A stretch of DNA of 64,000 nucleotides from Poriferisodalis sp965208895 (lineage in GTDB: Bacteria > Actinomycetota > Acidimicrobiia > Acidimicrobiales > Poriferisodalaceae): contig NZ_OZ242363.1 in NCBI RefSeq assembly GCF_965208895.1, positions 3,534,001 through 3,598,000 of the forward strand, in the 5' to 3' direction. The notes under the pieces are model-generated. The model was not told where the DNA came from, ran no database searches, and saw only the letters and a list, made by a program, of their open reading frames with translations. Positions 50,231-59,800 of the stretch are shown here, one piece after another (within the stretch, counting starts at the first letter, position 1; each line of letters begins with the position of its first letter). Both the position numbers and the translations under genes were made by a program.

Positions 50231-51289
50231 ATGTCCGACAGTGCGAGCAACACGCAAGAATTCCCCGAGCTGGGCTTCTACCTGCTGCCCGGCGACGCAC
50301 AGGACTCATCCGATGCCGTCGCGGAGGTCCGGGCGGCCGAAGCGATGGGGCTCGGGCGAGCCTTCCTGGGAGAGCGACCCAATCGCAAGGAGGCGGGTGC
50401 TGTCTGTGGCGCTGCTGCCGCGGTGACCGATTCCATCGGCATCACGCTGGGAGTGACCAACATCAATACCCGCCATCCGACGCTGACTGCGGGCCTCGCG
50501 CTGACCGTGCAGAGCCTGGCAGGCGGGCGCTTCACGATGGGCTTCGGGCGTGGCGTTGCTGTGGCGCAGGAGATCATGGGCCTCAAGCCGGTCACCACGA
50601 CGCAGCTGGAGGATTTTGCCTTGGTGATGCGCCGGCTGTTCCGGGGCGAGATCATCGGCGATTACGACGGCCCGACCGGGCGCGTGCCGATCCTGCTGCT
50701 CGACCAGACGCTCGACGAGCACTTGCCGCTGGCGCTCGGGGCGATGGGCCCCCAGACGCTGGCGCTCGGCGGTCGCTGCTTCGACGACGTCATCTTGCAC
50801 CCGTTCTATTCCGACGAGACCTTGGTGCGCTCGGTGGATGCGGCCAAGACGGCGGCCAGCGAGGCCGGCCGCGATCCGGGTGAGGTGAGCGTGTGGTCGT
50901 GCTTCGTCGTGGTGAGCGACGACGTGCCGTACGAATTGCGGCTGCGCAAGACCGTCGGCCGCTTGGCCACCTATCTGCAGTACTACGGCGACGTTCTCGT
51001 GCGTGTGAATCGCTGGGACCCAGAGGTGCTGGAGCGGTTCCGCGCCGATTCGGTGGTCTCGCGGTTCCTCGCTCCGATCGATGGCACCTCCACCGTCGCG
51101 GAGCTGGAGCACATCGGCACGCTGCTGCCCGTCGAATGGCTGGCCGCCATGGCGACCGGGACGCCCGCTGAGTGCGCCGCAGCCGTCAAACGCCAGATCG
51201 ACCTCGGCGGCGATGCCGTCTTGATGCACGGCGCAACCCCAGCCGAGCTTGCACCTGTCGTCGATGCGTACCGGCAGATCGTCGCGTAG
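50231..51289 (+). CDS. LLM-class F420-dependent oxidoreductase
   Basis: A 352-residue luciferase-like enzyme. FYLLPGDAQDSSDAVAEVRA, AEAMGLGRAFLGERPNRKEA, ITLGVTNINTRHPTLTAGLA and GRFTMGFGRGVAVAQEIMGL are the substrate and cofactor regions of an F420-type subgroup. The ATG at 50231 is preferred; a GTG at 50222 would add three residues. The stop codon lies in a 12-bp direct repeat that flanks copy 4 of the dispersed element. Flanked by element copies on both sides, so the gene is bracketed by inverted-in-common-orientation repeats at 50112 and 51298. Confidence 0.85.
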   Translation: MSDSASNTQEFPELGFYLLPGDAQDSSDAVAEVRAAEAMGLGRAFLGERPNRKEAGAVCGAAAAVTDSIGITLGVTNINTRHPTLTAGLALTVQSLAGGRFTMGFGRGVAVAQEIMGLKPVTTTQLEDFALVMRRLFRGEIIGDYDGPTGRVPILLLDQTLDEHLPLALGAMGPQTLALGGRCFDDVILHPFYSDETLVRSVDAAKTAASEAGRDPGEVSVWSCFVVVSDDVPYELRLRKTVGRLATYLQYYGDVLVRVNRWDPEVLERFRADSVVSRFLAPIDGTSTVAELEHIGTLLPVEWLAAMATGTPAECAAAVKRQIDLGGDAVLMHGATPAELAPVVDAYRQIVA

Positions 51290-51412
51290 ACGCCTCGCCG
51301 ATAGGCAAACCTTCCCGCTGTCGCACCAGTTGTTTCCCGCTCTTGTTGGCAGTCGCTCACGGGCCGCTCCGGCCACGGCTTCGCCTATCGGCTCAGCCTC
51401 GTAGACGCCTCG
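51286..51412 (-). repeat. Dispersed intergenic element, copy 4, with flanking 12-bp direct repeat
   Basis: The element occupies 51298-51400. Its ends carry an inverted repeat: GCCGATAGGC at 51297-51306 and GCCTATCGGC at 51383-51392. GTAGACGCCTCG occurs at 51286-51297 and again at 51401-51412, exactly bracketing it, as a target-site duplication would. The core is GGCCGGAGCGGCCCGTGAGC. The left repeat contains the TAG stop of the LLM gene, so the insertion did not alter the protein. Confidence 0.75.
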
Positions 51413-51508
51413 GCGCTCTGGGACACGATTGCGCCGCTCGGACCAGCATGGGACTGCGGCGTCAGAACTAACGTCGGCGCAGCATCGGGCCGCGGCAGCG
51501 GCTGGGAA

Positions 51509-52894
51509 ATGGGGGACGAGATGGCGCACGATGACCTCGGACTGAGGAGTGCGAAGCAACAAGCCGCAGCCATCGCGGCGGGAGAGCTGTCGAGCCGCGA
51601 GTTGACTGCCCACGTCATCGACCGCATTGAGCGGCTCGACGGCGACATCAATGCCGTGGTGACGCGCGATTTCGAGGGCGCGCTCGGGCGCGCCGCAGCC
51701 GCGGATGCCGCGCAAGCCCGCGGCGACGCGCTCGGGCCCTTGCACGGCGTCCCGTTCACGGCCAAGGACGCCCTGATGACTGCGGGGATCCGTTCCACCG
51801 GCGGGGCACGCGAGCTGACCGGCAACATTCCCGACACCGATGCGGCCGTGGTAGCTGCCTGCCGTGCCGCGGGGGCGATCGTGATCGGCAAGACGAATTT
51901 GCCGCGCTGGTCTGCAGACAACCAATCGTTCAACGACCTGTTCGGCACCACCAGCAATCCTTGGGACCTCTCGAAGGTGCCCGGCGGCTCCTCGGGTGGC
52001 GCGGCCGCGGCCGCGGCGATGGGGTTCACCAGCTTCGAGATCGGCACCGACATCGGCGGCTCGATCCGCTTCCCGGCCTCGTACAACGGCATCTGGGGTC
52101 ACAAGCCGAGCTTCGGGCTGATCCCCACCACCGGCTATCTGGATCACGTGCGTGGCGGCACCACTGAGCCGGACATCAACGTCTTCGGTCCGCTCACGCG
52201 CAGCTGCGACGACCTGGAGCTGTTGTTCGATGTGCTGCTGCGCCGCGAGGCGCCCTGGGCGCCGCAGCTTCCGCCGGGGCCCGATGACGTGCGGCCGCTT
52301 CGTGTCGCCGCATGGCTCGACGACGAGTACTGCCCGGTCGACGGCGATGTGCTGGGCGTGATGAGAGCGGCCGTGGAAGCACTTGAAGGCAGCGGCGTGC
52401 ACGTCGACCACGAAGCCAGGCCCGACATCGATCCGCTGCCGGCGTGGGAGACCGGTATGCGGCTGGTGCGCGCGGCGATGGCATTGGCGGGCCGGAGCGA
52501 GGGGCCAAGCCATCGCGAGTGGCTCGAGAACCACCTGGCGCGGGAAGAATGCCGCCGCAAGTGGGCGGAGTTCTTCACCGGCTACGACGCGATCCTCATG
52601 CCGGTGAGCTTCCACCATCCCTTCGACCACATGCCCGAAGGCACGTTCGCCGAGCGTCGCCTCCCCGCAAATGGCGTCGAGCGGCCCTACATCGAGATGA
52701 CGCGCTGGACGATCCTGACCGGCATGTCGTACCTGCCCGCCACGGTGCCGCCGCTGGGCCTGACGCCCCAAGGACTGCCGGTCGGATTCCAAGTGGTCGG
52801 CCCCTACGGTGGCGACCGCACCACGATGGCACTCGCACGCCGCATCGGCGAGCTCACCGGCGGCTACCAGCCCCCACCCCGCGCGCTCGGCTGA
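51509..52894 (+). CDS. Amidase-signature-family hydrolase
   Basis: A 461-residue amidase with the Ser-Ser-Lys triad: Lys in PFTAKDALMTAG (about residue 85), the cis-Ser in PGGSSGGAAAAAAMG (about 159) and the nucleophile Ser in DIGGSIRFPASYNG (about 184). The C-terminal LTGMSYLPATVPPLGLTPQG closes the domain. Cleaves an amide or carbamate; the substrate is unknown. The ATG at 51509 or one at 51521, which has GGGGGAC upstream, may be used. Follows copy 4 of the dispersed element. Confidence 0.88.
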   Translation: MGDEMAHDDLGLRSAKQQAAAIAAGELSSRELTAHVIDRIERLDGDINAVVTRDFEGALGRAAAADAAQARGDALGPLHGVPFTAKDALMTAGIRSTGGARELTGNIPDTDAAVVAACRAAGAIVIGKTNLPRWSADNQSFNDLFGTTSNPWDLSKVPGGSSGGAAAAAAMGFTSFEIGTDIGGSIRFPASYNGIWGHKPSFGLIPTTGYLDHVRGGTTEPDINVFGPLTRSCDDLELLFDVLLRREAPWAPQLPPGPDDVRPLRVAAWLDDEYCPVDGDVLGVMRAAVEALEGSGVHVDHEARPDIDPLPAWETGMRLVRAAMALAGRSEGPSHREWLENHLAREECRRKWAEFFTGYDAILMPVSFHHPFDHMPEGTFAERRLPANGVERPYIEMTRWTILTGMSYLPATVPPLGLTPQGLPVGFQVVGPYGGDRTTMALARRIGELTGGYQPPPRALG

Positions 52895-52984
52895 CCGAGG
52901 ACAACAAGTGGGAGGGGCGCTGGACAACAACCCCGCCGCGCACATGGGGCTGACTGCACCGGGCTGAACCTCAGACTGACTGCC

Positions 52985-53097
52985 CCGAGCGTTCGGCTGC
53001 GACCTCGCCCACTGCATCGACAAACAACGGCGGACTGATCCCCTACGTGCGGGTCACATCCGACCGTTCGGCGGCGATCCCGCCCACTGCATCGACG
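52985..53097. repeat. Duplicated 3' end of the helicase-nuclease gene
   Basis: 52985-53022 matches 53060-53097, the end of the AddA-like gene, at about 80%: on the minus strand both read VDAVG(G/E)(I/V)AAERS. The extra copy lies just beyond the stop codon. The rest of the gap 52895-53042 holds nothing recognisable. Confidence 0.5.
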
Positions 53098-56000
53098 GCG
53101 GCACGCAGGGCATCGCCGGCGAGCGAGTCGGCAGTGGCGGGCGAACCGTCTTGTCGCAGGTACAGCAGCACGACGCGGCTCACCGGTTTGCCGGCGGCGC
53201 GGGCGAGGCACCAGGCGTACGCAGCGCACTGCTGGCGGTACTGCTGGGCACGTTCGCTGTCAGCGTCGGGCATCGCCCCGAGCGCATCGGTCTTGTAGTC
53301 GACCACGACAAGACCGCCCGTCGCCCGGTCCTCGTACATCAGGTCGACGAAACCCTCGACGACGGTCGGGGGCGCCGCCGCATCGGCATCGCTGAGCGGC
53401 GCAGCGACGTACACCTCGCCGCCGCCACCGTCGGAACCGCCAACCCAACCCATAGCAGCATCGTCGAGCGGCGCGGCGACGTACACCTCCTTCCAGTGAC
53501 GCGTGCGCGCCGCGTCGCGAACCTCGTCACTCGCGAGCGCTGAGCGCACGAATGCCTCGATGACGTCTTGGCGGCCGGCGATGCCTTCGGCGACCGCCTG
53601 CGCTGCTGCGAGCGGTCCGAGCCCGTTGCCGCTACCCAGGTCGATCGACTGCAGTACGCCATGCACGGCCTTGCCGGTGGCAGTCGCACCCCGACCGCGC
53701 CGCACCGGCGCGCGGCCGCCGCCGAGATGGTCGTCGGGTGTGCCTTTGTTCGGCGCCCGCGGAGGTTCGAGGATCGGTTCGACGGCGGCAAGTGCCTGCA
53801 AGCCGCGCGCGTCACGGGCGCTCGTGACGCCCGCCTGTGATTCTGGATCGTCGATTGCGGCAGCGCCGGTCGCAACGTGCGCAACGCCGGTCGCGCTCAG
53901 CGTGGGCCGTCGCTGTGATGACGCCGCAGCCCGGTCGCGTCGATCCAGCCATTCAGTTCGGCCGAGATGTTCGACATAGCGAGGCTGAGCGCTGTGCGTT
54001 CTCAGTGCGGGGGGCACAGCATCGCGGCCGCGGCCGTCGCGCAAGTCCCACTGTTCGGCCGCAGCCGCATCGCCTCCGACACCGTCGACTGTCGCCATGG
54101 CGTCGGCGATGACCTGCGCGTGGCTTCGATTGAACGGCTCGCCCTCCTGAGGCGGGGCCTCGCGGTGCAGTGAGACGACAAGGCGGTCGCAGGCCCGCGT
54201 GCAAGCCACATACAGCAGCCGGATCCGTTCGCAGTGCTCTGCCCATCGTTCAGCTTCGGCCCAGGCGGCAAAGGTCACGGTTTCCGCGCCCTTGCGCAAG
54301 CGCACTGCCGCCGCGCCGCCGTATCGGCTCGTCGAGACCTTGCCTGAGCGTTCATCGACGAAGACCGCTCGCGTGGCGGCCGGGCTTGCACCGTTGCCTT
54401 GCAGGCCGGCGACGATCACCACTGGAAACTGCAGGCCCTTCGACGCATGCACCGTCATGACCCGGACTGAGTCGTCGTCGGACTCGGGCAGGATCGCCTC
54501 AGTAACCTTGGCGCTTTCGGCGCCTTGCATCTCGACCCAGCGCAGGAACTTGCGAAGACCGCCGTGCTGGCTCTCCGACCAGGCGCGTGCTTGGTCGATC
54601 ACGTAGCGCACATGCCGCCAGACATCACGAGTGCGTGGCCCGGCGGCGGCCTGCTCGAAGACACGACGCTCGCGCACGAGCCGCTCGAGCAGCACTGAGG
54701 GAGCGGTCAGCGAGTGTTCGTCGTACAGCGCGCGGAGGTGAATCAGTGCCGACGCGACCCGATGGTGCTCGCCGTGGAGCGACGAGGTGGCCTCGGGAGC
54801 GAAGTAGCTCCACGACCCGATGGCTCGGTAGTAGGCGTAGAGGTCGTCGTCGCCGCATCCGTACATGGGGGTCCGCAGCGCGCTGACTACCGCGAGGGCG
54901 TCGTCGGGGTCTGCCGCGGCCCGCAGGCACATCATCAGGTCTCGCACGGTGCGGCTGCGCCAGACGAACTCGGACGCTTCGAGCCGGTACGGCACCGACG
55001 CTGCCGAGAGACCAGCTTCGAGCTGGGGCAGGCACGTGCGGGTCGGCACCAGGATCGCTATGTCGCCGAGGCGTGCCGGTCTGGTGCGGTTGAGGTGACG
55101 GTCATGCACGTCCCAGCCGTCGTGGATGATCTCGCAGATGACGTCGGCGACATCTGCGGCCTCGACGGTTCGGATGCCTTCGGCGTTGAGGCCCGACTCC
55201 TTCTTGTCGTGCGCGTCACGTCCGAGCACGGTGACTGCCGGCCCTGTGCCGATGTCGGCTCGGCTTGGCGTCAACGCCGCATAGGGGGCTTGCAGGCGGC
55301 GTGCGGCGCGGACGCTGTTGCCGTCATCGCCAGCGCGGTCGGCGTCGCCGCCCCCCTCATCGTGATGCCCGTCGTCGTCATCGACCATCAGCGAGCCGAA
55401 TACCGCGTTGACCCACGTCATGATCGAGGCTGTTGATCGGAAGTTGACTCGCAGGCTGGCCGACTCGCCGATCTCGGCGCCGAATCGATGCTGTGCATCG
55501 CGGTACAGCTCGATGTCGGCTCGACGGAAGCGATAGATCGACTGCTTCGGATCGCCGACGAAGAACAGCTGACCGGGTTCTGTGTCGAGCTGGTTCCATC
55601 CCGCCCTGGGCGGCTCGTAGGCGTGGTTGCCCGAGCGGTCGCTGACTGCATCGTCGTCGATGGTCTCGTCGCCGACCTGGTGGCGCTCGACGGTGCTTGC
55701 CGGATCGGTCGGGCCGCCATGCTCGTCGGCGGCGATGAGCGCGGCGATCTCGATCTGGATCGGGTCGGTGTCCTGGAACTCGTCGAGCATCAGGTGGCGA
55801 TACCGGCGGTGCAGCGATGCACGCGCCTCGGGTGAGGTGCGCAGCAGGTCGCGCGCCCGCACCAGCAAGTCATGGAACTCCAAGCGCCCCGCTGCTCGTC
55901 GCTGGCCGGCTGCCTCCAGGGTGAAGCGGGCGATCCGGTCGCACATGGCTGCGATCGCGTTGTCGATGACGTCGGTGGCCGTGGCAGCGCATCGCTCTCG

Positions 56001-56879
56001 CAGCTCGACGAGACCCTCGCGCATCGGCGCCCAGTCGGCGCCCCGGAAGACCCCGCCGCCCTTCGGCACGCCGCGGCCGTCGAGGTTGGACTCGTTCAGC
56101 ACGGCGAACCGCTCGACGTCGGTGGTCGCTGCACGCAGGCGTGCCAGATAGTCGTCGAGCTTGCCCAGCAGCTCCGCGGCCTTCGCTGAGAAGTCCCTCG
56201 CCGGATGCCGCCATTTCAGCAGCGCCATTCCCTGCCCGATGATGCCGTTCGCATCGACAGGCACTGCTCGCGGCGCCGCATCGGCTGCGCACACCCGGTC
56301 CCAATTCGCATTGAACGCCGCGCCGATGTCACGGAGCGAGCCGGGGCCGACGCCCGCGGCGTCGACGAGACCGACAGCCCAGGCGATGTCGACGTCGGAC
56401 AGCAGCTCGTCGATGAAGCGATGCCATCGTTCGTCGAACTCGACGTCGCTCGAAATCTGGTCGAGCGCCTCGAAGCGGGGAGGCAGCCCGGCCTCGATGG
56501 GGTGCTCAGCGAGAATCCGTCGAGCGAATCCGTGCAGCGTGGAGATGGCGGCGCTGTCGAGCCCGTCGAGCACGCCGGTCAGCTTCGCCTTGTCGTGCTC
56601 GTTCGAGGCTGACGCGAGGCGCTCGTTCAGCCTGGCGCGGACCCTGTTGCGCAGTTCAGCGGCGGCCTTGTCGGTGAAGGTGATCGCGGCAATCGAGCCG
56701 ATCGCCGCCGCGCCGGGCCCGGTGACGAGTTCGAGCATCCGATTCACCAGCGCAGTGGTCTTGCCGGTGCCGGCGCCCGCTTCGACGAACATGGTGGTTC
56801 CGGTCTGCCGGTACACCCGGTCGCGGTCGGCTTGGTCGGCTTGCTGCTGCGATGCAGCGACGGCCTGCGGCGCGTTCAC
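53043..56879 (-). CDS. UvrD/Rep-type helicase with C-terminal RecB-like nuclease (AddA-like)
   Basis: A 1278-residue SF1A helicase-nuclease. Helicase motifs in order: Walker A FVEAGAGTGKTTALVNRM (about residue 33), DEFQDTDPIQIEI (Walker B), FFVGDPKQSIYRFRRAD, VNFRSTASIM, VMTVHASKGLQFPVVIVAGL and LLYVACTRACDRLVV. The C-terminal nuclease carries VVDYKTDALG and AQQYRQQCAAYAWCL, the RecB-type DxK and QhxxY motifs. With the upstream gene it should process double-strand breaks for RecA and degrade foreign linear DNA. The GTG at 56879 overlaps the upstream stop (GTGA), indicating translational coupling. Confidence 0.87.
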   Translation of the reverse strand: MNAPQAVAASQQQADQADRDRVYRQTGTTMFVEAGAGTGKTTALVNRMLELVTGPGAAAIGSIAAITFTDKAAAELRNRVRARLNERLASASNEHDKAKLTGVLDGLDSAAISTLHGFARRILAEHPIEAGLPPRFEALDQISSDVEFDERWHRFIDELLSDVDIAWAVGLVDAAGVGPGSLRDIGAAFNANWDRVCAADAAPRAVPVDANGIIGQGMALLKWRHPARDFSAKAAELLGKLDDYLARLRAATTDVERFAVLNESNLDGRGVPKGGGVFRGADWAPMREGLVELRERCAATATDVIDNAIAAMCDRIARFTLEAAGQRRAAGRLEFHDLLVRARDLLRTSPEARASLHRRYRHLMLDEFQDTDPIQIEIAALIAADEHGGPTDPASTVERHQVGDETIDDDAVSDRSGNHAYEPPRAGWNQLDTEPGQLFFVGDPKQSIYRFRRADIELYRDAQHRFGAEIGESASLRVNFRSTASIMTWVNAVFGSLMVDDDDGHHDEGGGDADRAGDDGNSVRAARRLQAPYAALTPSRADIGTGPAVTVLGRDAHDKKESGLNAEGIRTVEAADVADVICEIIHDGWDVHDRHLNRTRPARLGDIAILVPTRTCLPQLEAGLSAASVPYRLEASEFVWRSRTVRDLMMCLRAAADPDDALAVVSALRTPMYGCGDDDLYAYYRAIGSWSYFAPEATSSLHGEHHRVASALIHLRALYDEHSLTAPSVLLERLVRERRVFEQAAAGPRTRDVWRHVRYVIDQARAWSESQHGGLRKFLRWVEMQGAESAKVTEAILPESDDDSVRVMTVHASKGLQFPVVIVAGLQGNGASPAATRAVFVDERSGKVSTSRYGGAAAVRLRKGAETVTFAAWAEAERWAEHCERIRLLYVACTRACDRLVVSLHREAPPQEGEPFNRSHAQVIADAMATVDGVGGDAAAAEQWDLRDGRGRDAVPPALRTHSAQPRYVEHLGRTEWLDRRDRAAASSQRRPTLSATGVAHVATGAAAIDDPESQAGVTSARDARGLQALAAVEPILEPPRAPNKGTPDDHLGGGRAPVRRGRGATATGKAVHGVLQSIDLGSGNGLGPLAAAQAVAEGIAGRQDVIEAFVRSALASDEVRDAARTRHWKEVYVAAPLDDAAMGWVGGSDGGGGEVYVAAPLSDADAAAPPTVVEGFVDLMYEDRATGGLVVVDYKTDALGAMPDADSERAQQYRQQCAAYAWCLARAAGKPVSRVVLLYLRQDGSPATADSLAGDALRAAVDAVGGIAAERSDVTRT

Positions 56880-59800
56880 GACGTCACCTCGGCGGGCTCG
56901 ACAAGCTCCGCGAAGGCCGCCAACGCCGGATCGCTGCGCTTGAGACGCCATGAGTGCTGCACGTCGGCGGTGCCGAGCCCGTCGGGATCGCAATAGGGGC
57001 ACACGCAGTACGGGAGGCGGTCGTCGCCGGGGCGAGCGAAGCCGACGAATACACCGCTGCGGATACCCGCCACGATGGTGCCGACCACCTCGGCGAAGCG
57101 GGCCATGACCGCGTCGTCAACCGGCAGCTCGAGCCAGTGCCAGCGCCCCCGCTCCGACGAGACGAACCAGTAGGCGCTCAGCACCGCTCCGGCGTTCGGG
57201 TCTCGCGATCCGAAGTGTGCAGCTGCGGCAAGCGCGTACACCGGCAACTGCAGCTTGGTGCCCGCGAGCGTCGGGTCGGCCCCGCCGCGCTTGACGATGC
57301 CCTTGTAACTGTCGGCGCCGCCGGTCTTGTAGTCGATGACGACGAGGCGGCCGTCGTCGGTGCGCTCGACGCGGTCGATGATTCCCCGGAAATGGATCTC
57401 GCTGCCGTCATCGAGGCGATAGGAAACGGCCGGCGCGGAGTCGTCGAAGCCGAAGCGGAATTCCGAGCTCTCGATGTCGCCGCGTGAGTGCGAGTCGCGC
57501 TGGCCGTCGCGATCGAGCAGTTCGCCGAGATCAGCGAGCAGGGTCTCGCGGTCTCGTTGCCACAGCAGCGGCAGGCCGGCCAGCCCGCGCTGTTCGGCAT
57601 CATCGGCCAGCTCGCGGCCCAGCCGGACGAGCTCGTCGCGATCCTCGTCGGTGGGGGAGCGCCTCGGCCCCGGCGGGGGTCGACCCGCCCCCGCAGCAGG
57701 CATCGGCTGTTGCGACGCCCACGCGTCGCGGTTTGCGATGAGCGGCCGGTAGAAGCGATCGATCGCCTCGTGGATCAAGCTGCCACGCTCGAGCGCACCG
57801 AGGCGGAGAATCTGCTCGGGCTCGGTGATGGCGCTCACCTCGAGGAGCTGCTCGAACAAGTACTTGCGCGGGCACGTCGCCCAAGCTTCGAGCCGCGTCG
57901 GGGACACGACAGCGGCCACGGCACTGTCGCTGTCGATGACGCCCGAGAGATTGCCGTCAAAGCGCGTGAACGCCGCGCTGTGCCGGGCAGCCGAGAGCTC
58001 GACGCCGTAACGGAACGCCGGGTCGGCGAACATCGGATGCTTCCGCCGGCCCAGCTCGGCACGGCTCGTCGCCAGGAGGCTTGCGGAGTCGTATTCCCAC
58101 GGCATGGCAGGGAACTCGCACGAGCGCACGGCGCCCGCAAACGACGGCTGCTCGACGATGCCAGGCACCGTGTCGTCGAGCGCAGCCGCGCGCAGATTCT
58201 CCGCGTCGAGGTAGCCGTCGGCGAAGTAGCGCCGAGTGACATCGAGGCGGCGCGCCGTGTCTGCGAGCCAGCGGGAGGGCACGTAGTCGGCATTGCGGCG
58301 CAGGTTCCCCCGCGGTGCCAGCAGGGTGCAGCGTTCACGGGTGGCGGCAATCGCAGCGAGCAGGGTCAGGTGGTGCTCGGCTGAGTCGTCGGCATGCAGC
58401 GCGAGCGCGCCGCCCAATGACCGCCGCTCGTCGTCGTTGACGAGACTGTCTGGCTGGGGCCGTGGGGGGACGATGCCTTCGGCCATCCCGACGATGTAGC
58501 TCCGGTCGGGGGTGACATCGAGTGCGCCGGCGAGCGGGCCGACATAGACGCCCTTGCCCTCGGTTCCGCTGCGGCCGTGCGGCTGCGCAAGTTCGGCCTC
58601 CAGCGCTTGGTACATGGTGTCGAAGCCGACGCGTGGCTCGATAGCGCCAAGGTCGGAGAGTCGTTCGAGCACGCCCTCGACACGTTCTGCTGCGGTGATC
58701 TCCCACTCGGGCCAGTCCTGAACCCACCGTGCCTGGCCTACCGCACCCAGGTAGCGATGCAGCGATGACTGCATCCAGCCGCACAGGCTTCGCCAGGTGT
58801 GCCGTCTGCGGCCGTCCATGAGGCATTCACGCATCTCTGCCATGAACGCAGAGGCTGCGTCGCACTCATCGGCTTCGTGCTCGAACCACCGGCAGCGGGA
58901 GAGGCTGGGATCGTCACCGGATCGCTCCAGCGCAGCGTGCTCACGCTTCTCTGCGGCATAGCGCCCGAGCCGCGACGACCAATCGTTGCCGCCGACGACA
59001 TGGGCAGCCCGAGCGAGACGCTCCCATGCAGAGTCGGGCACGAAGAACCGGCGGTCGGCGGCCACTTCGATGTCGCGCTCGCCGAGGCGTTGCTGGGGAA
59101 CCTGCGCGCCGGCGAGCAAGTCGAAGACGTCTCGGCGCTCGAGGCGAGGCGCCTCGAGATGGGAATCGGCGAGCGCGGCGAGGCCCAGCGCGAATCGGCC
59201 GTAGATCGATTCGGCAAGCGTCCGGGCGGTGTTGCCGTATGTGGCGACGCCAGCGGCTTCAAACTGATCTTCGAGCGTGCGGCCATACGGCTCGCTCGCA
59301 CCGAAGAACACTGCGATCCTGCCCGGCGGGACGCCAGCGTCGAGGTCGGCAAGCACCTCGCGCACCACCGTGCGGGCTTCGGTGTCGGCATCGGAGACGC
59401 TCACGATCCGATCACCGCAGGACATGGGGCGCAGCTCGACACGGCGCAGTCCGTCGAGGACCGGCGGCTCAAGGCCGAGACGCTTGCAGTTGCCCCTCGC
59501 CACCGCGTCTGCGCTGTCGTTGCCGGTGATTCCGACGATCACTTCGACCGGCGCATCTGTCGCTGCTCGACCGAGCGCACGCAGCAGCCGCCCCTCGTGC
59601 TGGTTCAGCCGCCGTGGCACGTACACGCACATGCGCCCGAGCGTGGGAGGAAGGGCGTTGAGCGAGCCGAGTTGCTCCGCGGCGGCGGACATGAGGTCGA
59701 ATTCGTCATACCAGTCGTTCCGCAGTGACGCCCGCACTCGCCTGCAGATGTCCACCACTCCGGCGGCCCTCAGTGACACGCCGGAAACGTCGTCGAGCTG

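Noticed and set aside
50306..53023. A 905-codon frame on the minus strand
   Set aside because: It lies opposite the LLM and amidase genes, which have clear families and catalytic residues; the shadow product is Arg/His/Ala-rich without motifs.
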